Of a stretch of DNA of 64,000 nt, positions 7,043-14,909 are shown piece after piece. The stretch spans positions 1 to 64,000 of the forward strand of contig JBBFLK010000008.1 of assembly GCA_037479115.1 (NCBI GenBank). The letters run 5' to 3'. A model generated the notes under the pieces. That model searched no databases. It had not been told where the DNA came from and worked only from the letters and a program-made list of their open reading frames with translations. Both the position numbers and the translations under genes were made by a program. This DNA is from Anaerohalosphaeraceae bacterium. GTDB taxonomy: Bacteria > Planctomycetota > Phycisphaerae > Sedimentisphaerales > Anaerohalosphaeraceae. Every line of letters starts with the position of its first letter. Positions within the stretch are counted from its first letter, which is position 1.

Positions 7043-9838
7043 ATGAGAAAAAAACAATTGTTCCCTCTCATTTTTTTGGCCCTTCTTTCTTCCGCTCCCG
7101 CACGCCTTCTCTGGGAGGAACCGTTCACCAAATCCGATTCCATTACGGCTTCAGAACAAACCCAATGGCTGGACGGCAGTCTGGACTTCCCCTTTCATCA
7201 GGAATCCGGCGGAAGGATTCGGCTGAAAGACTGCAATCAGGGAATCGTATTCCCTGCTGATTTTCTCCCAAATGCCGCGACTGCCCAGACCCTCTATATC
7301 AGCTTTCTGCTCCGCAATCTGGATGATACCAACAAGGAAAAATACGCAGGACTCTTCTTTTATCAGGATGACCGCGAAGTCTTCGGCGTCGGCAACGACT
7401 GGGCTTCTGACCATTTTTCTTACTGGAGTTCTGACGGGCGGGGCGTCCCTATCGGACAGATTCCGACAACCGTGGACAAAAACGTCCACCGGATTGTCCT
7501 GCGAATCCGGCAGAATCCGCAGGGCCCTGAACAAATCCGTATCTGGCTCAACCCGATGGACGCCCGTCCCGAAGACTCCCAGCCCTCCAATCTAATCAGC
7601 GACCTCGAACAGGAATTATCTTTCAACCAAATCCGCCTGCGGACCGGAAATCAATCCAACACATGGGAATTCGATGAACTCCGCATTGGAACCGACTGGA
7701 AGTCCATCACCCGCCCGGACAGCACCCCCGGAGAATACCTTTCAGTCCTTCTGAAATCAGCCGATATTCCGGGCAAGTCCGAAAAGGTCGCTCCGCAAAT
7801 CGCCCGTTTCTGGCCGAAAGGAGCCGACGAATCCAAAGCCCTGCCCTCCTTTGCTCTCGAAAAACCGCGTCCCTCCATCGGTACACTTGCCTCTGATTGG
7901 AAAATCAAGCCGAAGTTTGCACAAATCAATGGACGAAAATGCGTCCTCATCGAGCTGTCCCCCGATATCGACCTGTACGGCACGGGCGAGGTCACCGGAC
8001 GGCTTCTTCGCAACGGCACACAAATTATCCTTTACAACAAAGACAACTACGGCTACGGCAAGCCCGACCAGCTTTACCAGTCTCACCCCTGGGTACTGGC
8101 CGTCCGTCCTGACGGGTCGGCCTTCGGTGCCATCTTTGACACCCCCTGGCAGGCCCAGCTGGATTTAAGAACCGGCATCGTTTTTTCCGTGCCGTCCCAA
8201 GCCCCTGACTTCCCCGTCTATATCCTCGAAGGACAAAACCCGCAGGAAGTTTTGCAGCATCTGGCGGACCTGACCGGACGGATGCCGATGCCCCCCCGCT
8301 GGGCATTAGGCTATCATCAGTGCCGCTACTCCTATTACCCCGACAGCCGCGTCCGCCAAATCGCCGAAACCTTCCGTGCCAAACAAATCCCCTGCGATGT
8401 TATCTGGCTCGATATCGACTACATGGACGGCTTTCGAATCTTTACATTTGATTCTTCCCGTTTCCCAGACCCCAAAGGCCTGAATACTTATCTCCACTCT
8501 CTGGGCTTCAAGACTGTCTGGATGATTGACCCGGGCGTCAAATATGAACCCGGCTATGTCGTCTATGACAGCGGCACCCAAGAAGACATCTGGGGCCTGG
8601 ATGCTGCCGGAAAACCGTTCATCGGACCGGTCTGGCCCGGAAACTGCGTCTTTCCCGATTTCACTATGCCCAAAGCCCGACGCTGGTGGGCCGCCCTGTA
8701 TAAAAACTTCCTCGAAACAGGCATAGACGGCGTCTGGAATGACATGAACGAGCCAGCCGTCTTCAATGACCTCGGAACGATGCCGGACAACTGCTTTCAT
8801 CGCGGCGGAGACGGTCTGCCATGCGGCCCCCATATCCAATATCACAACGTCTATGGAATGCTGATGGTCAAGGCCTCCCGCGAAGGCATCCTGCAGGCAC
8901 GGCCGAACAAACGGCCCTTCATCCTTTCCCGGGCCAACTTTCTCGGCGGCCACCGCTACGCCGCCACCTGGACCGGCGACAACAAAGCCGTGTGGGAACA
9001 CCTGAAATGGTCAATCCCGATGTCCCTGAATCTCGGCCTGTCCGGCCAGCCCTTCAGCGGCCCGGACATCGGCGGTTTTGACGGCAATGCAGCACCGGAG
9101 CTGTGGGCTCACTGGATTGCCGTCGGGGCCTTTTACCCCTTCAGCCGGGCTCACACCGTCAAGGAGTCCAACGACCAGGAACCCTGGTCTTTCGGCCCGG
9201 AAACGGAAAATGCCGCCCGCATTGCCCTGCAGAGACGGTATCGCCTGATGCCTTACCTGTACACCCTCTTTTATGAATCGCACAAAACCGGCCTGCCGGT
9301 CGCCCGTCCTGTCCTCTTTGCCGAACCCGAGAATCCATCCCTTCGAACCGAAGACCAGGCCTTTCTCCTCGGCAGCAACCTGCTGGTGATTCCCCGCTGG
9401 GCTGTGAAGCCCTCGCTGCCTTCGGGCATCTGGCAAACCATTTCCCTGGTGGATGGCGACACCCCCGGCGACCCATACCAGTGTGAACTGAAGATACGCG
9501 GCGGAGCCGTCCTGCCGCTCGGAAAAGTCGTCCAGAATACTGAAGAAAACTTCCTGGAGGAGCTGACGCTTTTGGTTTGTCTCGATGAAAAAGGAACCGC
9601 CAGAGGCGTCCTTTATGAAGACGACGGCGACGGCTGGGAATTCGAAAAAGGACAATACCTGCTCACCGAATACACCGCCCGCCGGGACGGCAACACGGTC
9701 TTGGTTCAAATCAGCCGTCAGGAAGGGCAAAGACCGCGGCCTACGCGAAAGGTCTTTGTGGAACTAATAACGGAAAAGGGAATCAAGAAAGCTGAAGGAG
9801 AAGAGACAAAAACCATCTCCCTCAATCTGGAGGATTAA
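7043..9838 (+). CDS. GH31 family alpha-glucosidase, exported
   Basis: A 931-aa enzyme of the GH31 (alpha-glucosidase/alpha-xylosidase/transglucosidase) family. The start is taken at ATG 7043, which begins a clear signal peptide (MRKKQLFPLIFLALLSS); the upstream ATG at 6983 lies inside the preceding gene. Residues about 25-220 resemble a LamG-type laminin/jelly-roll prefix, unusual for the family. The GH31 N-terminal domain and barrel follow, with WLDIDYMDGFRIFTF, the nucleophile motif GVWNDMNEP (D567), the acid/base motif ATWTGDN (D646) and GPDIGGF. It would release glucose from oligosaccharides made by the GH87/GH13 enzymes upstream. Xylosidase activity cannot be excluded. Confidence 0.88.
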   Translation: MRKKQLFPLIFLALLSSAPARLLWEEPFTKSDSITASEQTQWLDGSLDFPFHQESGGRIRLKDCNQGIVFPADFLPNAATAQTLYISFLLRNLDDTNKEKYAGLFFYQDDREVFGVGNDWASDHFSYWSSDGRGVPIGQIPTTVDKNVHRIVLRIRQNPQGPEQIRIWLNPMDARPEDSQPSNLISDLEQELSFNQIRLRTGNQSNTWEFDELRIGTDWKSITRPDSTPGEYLSVLLKSADIPGKSEKVAPQIARFWPKGADESKALPSFALEKPRPSIGTLASDWKIKPKFAQINGRKCVLIELSPDIDLYGTGEVTGRLLRNGTQIILYNKDNYGYGKPDQLYQSHPWVLAVRPDGSAFGAIFDTPWQAQLDLRTGIVFSVPSQAPDFPVYILEGQNPQEVLQHLADLTGRMPMPPRWALGYHQCRYSYYPDSRVRQIAETFRAKQIPCDVIWLDIDYMDGFRIFTFDSSRFPDPKGLNTYLHSLGFKTVWMIDPGVKYEPGYVVYDSGTQEDIWGLDAAGKPFIGPVWPGNCVFPDFTMPKARRWWAALYKNFLETGIDGVWNDMNEPAVFNDLGTMPDNCFHRGGDGLPCGPHIQYHNVYGMLMVKASREGILQARPNKRPFILSRANFLGGHRYAATWTGDNKAVWEHLKWSIPMSLNLGLSGQPFSGPDIGGFDGNAAPELWAHWIAVGAFYPFSRAHTVKESNDQEPWSFGPETENAARIALQRRYRLMPYLYTLFYESHKTGLPVARPVLFAEPENPSLRTEDQAFLLGSNLLVIPRWAVKPSLPSGIWQTISLVDGDTPGDPYQCELKIRGGAVLPLGKVVQNTEENFLEELTLLVCLDEKGTARGVLYEDDGDGWEFEKGQYLLTEYTARRDGNTVLVQISRQEGQRPRPTRKVFVELITEKGIKKAEGEETKTISLNLED

Positions 9839-9844
9839 TCCCTT

Positions 9845-10345
9845 TCAATAATCTACATACTTCTCTCCCCGGCTGTCTGTTCCGGGCCAGTTCAGACGGA
9901 TGTCTGCTGTGGACCGTTTATACAGCCAGCCCGACTTGCCGTCCGCTTTGGATTCAAATGTTTCGTTATCACCTACGTAGGTAATTGTCCTCAGATTATT
10001 GAAGGGATTTTTGGGAATTGTTTTCAGATAGGGACCATATAAATAAGGGGCTGCGGGCACCGTATCAGAGCGAGCCATTCCGCTCTCATCGGATGTGCCG
10101 ACAAGCTGATTGTCAATAGACACAGCAATATTGACCGGCCCCTTTATGTATCCCGGTGCCAGTCCTCCGTGCTGCATCTTGTACAATTCTATCTGAGTGC
10201 GCCAGATGCGCAGGGTATCTTTGGCCGTGCTCTCTTTGGCCGCCAGCGTCTGCCCATGCATCTGGGGAATCACCATTGCCGCAAGAATGCCTAACACGGC
10301 CACAACAATCAGCACTTCCAATAGGGTAAAACCTTTTGAAGCCAT
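9845..10345 (-). CDS. Type II secretion / type IV pilus-like pseudopilin (GspG-like)
   Basis: A 166-aa protein with a class III prepilin leader: MASK, then cleavage before the conserved hydrophobic helix GFTLLEVLIVVAVLGILAAM, with Glu5 of the mature form. The ATG at 10345 places the leader at a normal length and follows AAGGTA. The remainder (periplasmic, about 130 aa) contains a short GspG-like region: WRTQIELYKMQHGG, then NPFNN and a C-terminal PGTDSRGEKYVDY. That matches major-pseudopilin C-termini. It converges on the GH31 gene with a 6-bp gap. It probably belongs to an export system whose other genes are not in the window. Confidence 0.85.
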   Translation of the reverse strand: MASKGFTLLEVLIVVAVLGILAAMVIPQMHGQTLAAKESTAKDTLRIWRTQIELYKMQHGGLAPGYIKGPVNIAVSIDNQLVGTSDESGMARSDTVPAAPYLYGPYLKTIPKNPFNNLRTITYVGDNETFESKADGKSGWLYKRSTADIRLNWPGTDSRGEKYVDY

Positions 10346-10428
10346 TCTTTTACCTTGAAAAAGATAATACATCTTCCCTGAAAATATCGTCAAACCCGCA
10401 GAAGGGCTTAAGGAAAAGAAGAGGAATT

Positions 10429-10509
10429 ATGCCCGATAATGACAGGGAAAATACCGGAGACAATTGGGGAGGTTTATGGAAATTCGTCAAAGAATGGTTC
10501 GGGGATTAA
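10429..10509 (+). CDS. Candidate 26-aa small protein with amphipathic C-terminal helix
   Basis: A short ORF starts at ATG 10429, behind a purine-rich Shine-Dalgarno (GAGGA, 10421-10425), and stops at TAA 10507-10509. The peptide starts acidic (MPDNDRENTGDN) and ends in an aromatic/basic segment (GLWKFVKEWFGD) that would form an amphipathic helix. It sits alone on + between two - genes, and its last 4 nt overlap the stop of the sugar kinase gene. No family is recognised. The good ribosome binding site is the main evidence, and chance remains possible. Confidence 0.35.
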   Translation: MPDNDRENTGDNWGGLWKFVKEWFGD

Positions 10510-11471
10510 TCCGGCTGCTCCTGAAGAAGAGTAATAATCTCTTCTTTTACCGGCAGGGCATCCTGCAGGCCGAAGCGGCTGCGGGCCAAGGCTTCCGCCG
10601 CCACGGCAAAACGAGCCGCTGATAACGGACTGTCACCGGTCGCATAACAGGCCGCCAGAGCCCCACAGAACGCATCCTCACAGCCGGTATAGTCCACCAT
10701 TTCGGTTGCGATACCCTTTATCCAGTGAGTCCCCTGACGGTCCACCAGCAAAGCCCCGTGTGTGCCCAGACTAATCAGAACATTGCCGGCGCCTTTGGCC
10801 ACCAGTTCAGTCGCGATAAACTTGATATCCTGTTCGCCGCTGGCCCCCAGTTCCGTCCGGCTCCACAGCCCTGCAAACCGCAGAACCAGAATATCCGCAT
10901 TGTAAAAATCGACCGGCCAGTCAATTGCATGCACCACGCCGCGGTCGGGAATCGGAAGATTCACCTCCAGAATCGTCCGCGTCTTGTGTATCTGGGCACA
11001 CCGGACGGCCGCCACAACGGCATCCGGCGAAAAACTGTCGTGAATCAGACACACATTGGCCGAACCGATGGTCTGTTCCGCCGCCGCATATTCTATCTCA
11101 TCCCGGCCAAAGACCTTATTAGCCCCCGCCGAACGGCAGGAACGATTCGCCCCCCGCCCATCGACCAGCGTCAGAATAATCCCCGTGCTGATGGCCGGCG
11201 AGGCATACAGCAAATCCGTCGAGACCCCATACCGGCTGAGGTTTTGCTTAATCATCTCCCCAAAGCAGTCTTCTCCGATCCGTCCGAGGACAAACACATC
11301 GCACCCGCAAAGGGCCGCCTGAATGGCCCGATTGACCCCCGGCCCTGTCGGGACACAGGTAAAGCCCATTCCCTCCTTGGTTTGACCGGGTTCCGGGCAG
11401 GCATCGCACTTGACGGCCATTTCCACATAAGCCGGTCCGATGATAACTACTTTGGGAATCCGTTCTGCCAT
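10506..11471 (-). CDS. PfkB family carbohydrate kinase (ribokinase-like), atypical anion-hole motif
   Basis: A 321-aa cytoplasmic sugar or nucleoside kinase of the ribokinase/PfkB fold. The N-terminal signature TGPGVNRAIQAALCG, followed by VFVLGRIGED, corresponds to the family GGxxxN substrate-binding region. The C-terminal ATP/catalytic signature reads DYTGCEDAFCGAL, where most members have D-x-x-G-A-G-D-x-F. Catalytic base D266 is kept, but the Ala-Gly of the anion hole is Cys264-Glu265. Many Cys residues occur throughout. ATG 11471 follows GGGAAAGGGG. The substrate is not predictable, and no pathway partners are adjacent. Confidence 0.8.
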   Translation of the reverse strand: MAERIPKVVIIGPAYVEMAVKCDACPEPGQTKEGMGFTCVPTGPGVNRAIQAALCGCDVFVLGRIGEDCFGEMIKQNLSRYGVSTDLLYASPAISTGIILTLVDGRGANRSCRSAGANKVFGRDEIEYAAAEQTIGSANVCLIHDSFSPDAVVAAVRCAQIHKTRTILEVNLPIPDRGVVHAIDWPVDFYNADILVLRFAGLWSRTELGASGEQDIKFIATELVAKGAGNVLISLGTHGALLVDRQGTHWIKGIATEMVDYTGCEDAFCGALAACYATGDSPLSAARFAVAAEALARSRFGLQDALPVKEEIITLLQEQPD

Positions 11472-11600
11472 GGTTTATCCCCTTTCCCTTCCAAAAACCT
11501 CAGAGCGTTAGTATATCTTGTCCGCGGCCGAAAGGAAAGTATTTTATAGAACGGCGGCCTGATTTCCGAGATGACACGTCCTGAATAAATCTCTTCCTCG

Positions 11601-13058
11601 TCAATCTATCAGAACCTCCTCCTGAAACGCCGGGACATGGATGTCCCAACCTGTTTTCTCCGTTAAGTACGTTTTGAAGTTTTCCGCACTGTCTTTTTCG
11701 CCGTGAATCAAAAAGACCTTCCGGGGGCTTTTTTGCAGCTTGTTGAGCCATTCGAGAATCTCCCGTCGGTCCGCATGAGCAGAAAATCCATGTACCCTCA
11801 CTACCGCCGCCTTCACCGGCAGCATCTGTCCCAAAATCCGCACCTCCGGCTCCCCGTCTAAAATCTTCCGCCCCAGCGTTCCCTGCGCCTGGTACCCGAC
11901 AAAAAGGATTGTACTCTCCGGACGGCTGATGTTGTTGACCAAATGGTGCTTGATGCGTCCGCCTGTGCACATCCCGGAGCCGGCAATAATCATAACCGTG
12001 CCTTTGATGTGATTAATCGCTTTTGATTCGTGGGGGGATTCGACCAGTTTCAGACCTCGAAAACTGAACGGCGACTCGTGGTTTAAAACCAGTTGAGACA
12101 TTTCACTGTCATACAGGTTGGAGTATTTTTCAAAGACCCGTGTTGCCTGCACGGCCATCGGACTGTCCAGAAACGTCAGAATGTGCGGAATTCGGTCCTC
12201 CAAAAGGAGCTGGTTCATATAATACAGCACTTCCTGGCTGCGTCCGATGGAAAAACTGGGCACAACCAGATTTCCGCCGGCCTGCCAGGTCCGGTTGACC
12301 GCCGCCTCCAGCTGCCGTTTTGTATCCTCCGGAGTCTGGTGCTCCCGGTCGCCGTAGGTGGACTCCACGAGAAGATAATCCGCCTGGTCAAAGGTCTCCG
12401 GGTCGCGCAGAATCGGCCGGCCGATGCGTCCCAAATCCCCCGTATAAACAATCGTCCGGCACCGTCCGTCTCGACAGACAGCAATCCGAATCATCGAAGC
12501 CCCGAGGATATGTCCCGCCTCGTGAAAATCCGCCTCCAGGCCCGGCCCCAGCCGAACCGGCTCATGAAACGGCAGCGGACGAAACTGCTGAAAGCAGGCC
12601 TTTGCTTCCTCCATCGTATAGAGCGGCTCGACCGGACGAGGCGGTGTGTAGCCGGCCTTGCGGTGACGTTTTCGCTTGAACTCAGCATCTTCTTCCTGCA
12701 GCTTGCCGGCATCCAGCAGAACGATTTGGGCCAGCTCCGCCGTTGCCTGGGTACAGTAAACCGGCCCTCGAAATCCCTCTTTGACCAGTTTCGGCAGAAG
12801 TCCGCAGTGGTCCAGATGCGCATGGGTCAGAAGCACCGCCGACAGCGAAGACGGCTCAAACCCGAAATCCTCCCAGTTGCGGCTCTGATACTGGCGTTCC
12901 TGATACAGCCCGCAGTCAATCAGAACCTTCGTGCCGTCAAACTCGAGCAGATGACGGGAGCCGGTCACGTTCCCCGCCGCCCCCAAAAACCGAAGACGAA
13001 TGCGCAGCCCCTCCGCCGATTCCTTTCGTTTCAGTCCCAAAAATGATGCAATGCCCAT
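11601..13058 (-). CDS. Metallo-beta-lactamase/beta-CASP RNA-processing exonuclease
   Basis: A 485-aa zinc-dependent nuclease of the beta-CASP (CPSF73/YSH1-like) group. Visible motifs are the metal-binding HAHLDHCG (H79-x-H81-x-D83-H84), a later metal His in EAGHILGAS, the Asp ligand in YTGDLGR, and beta-CASP motifs ESTYGDREH, GSGMCTGGR and FSAHADRRE. The length and the C-terminal IHGEKDSAENF block fit bacterial and archaeal single-protein RNases of this type. RNase J would be longer, with its own C-terminal domain. Likely role: RNA maturation or decay in the cytoplasm. It is on the same strand as the kinase gene downstream, 129 bp away, so it is probably a separate unit. Confidence 0.88.
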   Translation of the reverse strand: MGIASFLGLKRKESAEGLRIRLRFLGAAGNVTGSRHLLEFDGTKVLIDCGLYQERQYQSRNWEDFGFEPSSLSAVLLTHAHLDHCGLLPKLVKEGFRGPVYCTQATAELAQIVLLDAGKLQEEDAEFKRKRHRKAGYTPPRPVEPLYTMEEAKACFQQFRPLPFHEPVRLGPGLEADFHEAGHILGASMIRIAVCRDGRCRTIVYTGDLGRIGRPILRDPETFDQADYLLVESTYGDREHQTPEDTKRQLEAAVNRTWQAGGNLVVPSFSIGRSQEVLYYMNQLLLEDRIPHILTFLDSPMAVQATRVFEKYSNLYDSEMSQLVLNHESPFSFRGLKLVESPHESKAINHIKGTVMIIAGSGMCTGGRIKHHLVNNISRPESTILFVGYQAQGTLGRKILDGEPEVRILGQMLPVKAAVVRVHGFSAHADRREILEWLNKLQKSPRKVFLIHGEKDSAENFKTYLTEKTGWDIHVPAFQEEVLID

Positions 13059-13212
13059 TCCTGACCGCCGCTCCTGTCCACCGCAAAGGATTCAAAAGAT
13101 GTCCTGATTATACCCTCTGTATCGGCCTTTTCAAACCCCCGATGCAGAAATTCCATAAACAGAAAGGCGGAAACCCAGACCTTTCGGGACAAATTTTTAT
13201 CTGGTTTGAGCC

Positions 13213-13246
13213 GACAAAAAAGGCCGTCTTATCAAAGACGGCCTTT
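13213..13246 (-). terminator. Intrinsic terminator for the PEP-CTERM gene at 13285
   Basis: Read on the - strand, AAAGGCCGTCTT, a 4-nt loop and AAGACGGCCTTT form a 12-bp stem (13219-13246), followed by a run of six T (13213-13218). It lies about 40 bp after the stop at 13285. Confidence 0.85.
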
Positions 13247-13284
13247 GCCAGTTCAATTGCTGGTGAGGAAACGGATGAAAAGGG

Positions 13285-13971
13285 CTATTTTCTTTTCCGC
13301 AGTGCAATCAGACTGCCTAGTCCCAACAGAGCCATCGTCGCCGGCTCCGGAATCACCGTTTCATCGGCAAACAGCCACATGGTTGTATTGATTGTGCTGT
13401 AGGACTGCGTCAGATAACTGTCAAAAGAAGAGCTGACTATAACCTGCGATTTCAGACGCGCATCGCCATTGTCATCATCCCAGCAGTATTGACCCAGCTG
13501 GCTCAGAGCACAGCCGGTTACCTCGACGACACCGCTGCCCCACAGAATCCCGCTGTCAAAAATCCACAGGCCGATTTGCTCGTACTGCTCTTCTTCCAAA
13601 AAGAGTTCGCCGGGCTTATGAGTCCCCCAAATCACCGGGATATTCAGAACAGAAACAGACCAGTTAATCTGACTGAAGGTCGCCCGGGCTACAGAGCCGG
13701 AAGACAGATCATTGAGCCCTGTAAAGCTGCCCTGAATGTTCACACTTCCCACAAACGTTGCTACAGGAGTTCCTGTACCCGAAGTGCTTGAATACAGCGA
13801 AACACTGGCCCCGCCCGTCCAGGTCAGAATTTGCTGAGTATGGTCATATGTCGCCGTGAAACCATCACCCTGCAGAGAATCAACTCGAATACACTGAACC
13901 GTCAAAGCGCTCCAAGACGTCATAGACAGCAGCAATATCCCCGCCACCCCAAAAACCATTCCCTTTTTCAT
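13285..13971 (-). CDS. PEP-CTERM sorted secreted protein, unknown function
   Basis: A 228-aa exported protein starting at ATG 13971, 5 nt after AGGAGGAA, rather than at the GTG/ATG further upstream. It has a signal peptide (MKKGMVFGVAGILLLSMTSW) and a beta-rich body without recognisable catalytic residues. It ends in a textbook PEP-CTERM tail: IPEPATMALLGLGSLIAL, then RKRK. Such tails are cut by an exosortase, and the protein is delivered to the cell surface or extracellular matrix. The middle has acidic patches and two Cys. It is the first of a run of similar - strand genes. No enzymatic role can be proposed. Confidence 0.75.
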   Translation of the reverse strand: MKKGMVFGVAGILLLSMTSWSALTVQCIRVDSLQGDGFTATYDHTQQILTWTGGASVSLYSSTSGTGTPVATFVGSVNIQGSFTGLNDLSSGSVARATFSQINWSVSVLNIPVIWGTHKPGELFLEEEQYEQIGLWIFDSGILWGSGVVEVTGCALSQLGQYCWDDDNGDARLKSQVIVSSSFDSYLTQSYSTINTTMWLFADETVIPEPATMALLGLGSLIALRKRK

Positions 13972-14034
13972 CACTTTCCTCCTCATATCAACAAATCATT
14001 AAGGTTTCCGCTCGATCCACGTTATAAAAGCGGT

Positions 14035-14778
14035 CTATTTTCTCTTCAAGGTCAGCAAAGCTCCGACAGCCAGCAGTCCGAGCGACATGGGCTCGGGAAT
14101 TCCAAACGGGATAAGTTCCAGCGAAGGAAGCAGGCTGTACAAATTCTGGTTAAATACAGAGATATTCGCCGGTCCGCACTGCCCCAGCGCCCAGACCGCC
14201 CGAAAATCCAGCATCCTCAGCAGCGAACCGTTTTTCAATTCGCCGCCGGTGATGGCATACTGAGTATCCCCGACAAATGCATCGGTGTAATTTCCTGTTT
14301 CCGAGACAAGCCACATGTTGTCGCTGTCATTCATCTGAGCCGTCAAAAGAACAACACCGCCGGGATGACTGGAAGAATTGAAAAGAACCGTTCCGCTGGT
14401 CATGTCCGTCAGCTCTGTGGCAATAATTGTCATCGTGGCCGGACCGAGGGAGGAGCCGTTGGTAAAAATTGCCTGGGCCTTGGCACCGCTGGTGTTTTTC
14501 CAGAACAAATCGCTGGCCGTTACAATGATTTTCCCGACAAAGGAATAATCCCATCCGCCGCCGGCAATATGGATATTGCCCACATCAATCGGAACCTCGC
14601 TTCCGCCCAGAGATGTAAACAAAACGAACTGCTGCGTGGAATGATTGTAAAAATAAAACTCGCCGAGATCCAAATCGATGGCATCAACGTATTTGAGCCC
14701 CCCGGATGCAGCCGCAACAAACGCAATAAACAGATACAAAACGGCCCACCCTTTTCCTACACCTCTTCCGTTTGTCAT
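14035..14778 (-). CDS. PEP-CTERM sorted secreted protein, unknown function
   Basis: A 247-aa protein. ATG 14778 follows GGAGGATGGAAAG and begins MTNGRGVGKGWAVLYLFIAF, a long n-region signal peptide; an upstream in-frame start at 14832 lacks such a site. The body is beta-rich with N-glycosylation-like NxS/T sequons of unknown relevance. The end is IPEPMSLGLLAVGALLTLKRK, a PEP-CTERM sorting tail. An 8-bp inverted repeat with 3-nt loop (14802-14820) lies in the predicted leader. The downstream PEP-CTERM gene starts 64 bp away, so the two may be co-transcribed. Confidence 0.72.
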   Translation of the reverse strand: MTNGRGVGKGWAVLYLFIAFVAAASGGLKYVDAIDLDLGEFYFYNHSTQQFVLFTSLGGSEVPIDVGNIHIAGGGWDYSFVGKIIVTASDLFWKNTSGAKAQAIFTNGSSLGPATMTIIATELTDMTSGTVLFNSSSHPGGVVLLTAQMNDSDNMWLVSETGNYTDAFVGDTQYAITGGELKNGSLLRMLDFRAVWALGQCGPANISVFNQNLYSLLPSLELIPFGIPEPMSLGLLAVGALLTLKRK

Positions 14779-14909
14779 CTTTCCATCCTCCGGATTGTTT
14801 CGTCTTCTCTTGGAGAAGACCGTTCCTTTCACTCCATCCGATAATTGTCAATAAATAACAAAAAAAGTCAAGATAAATATCGAAATTTTATAGTTTTTTA
14901 AACAAGACA

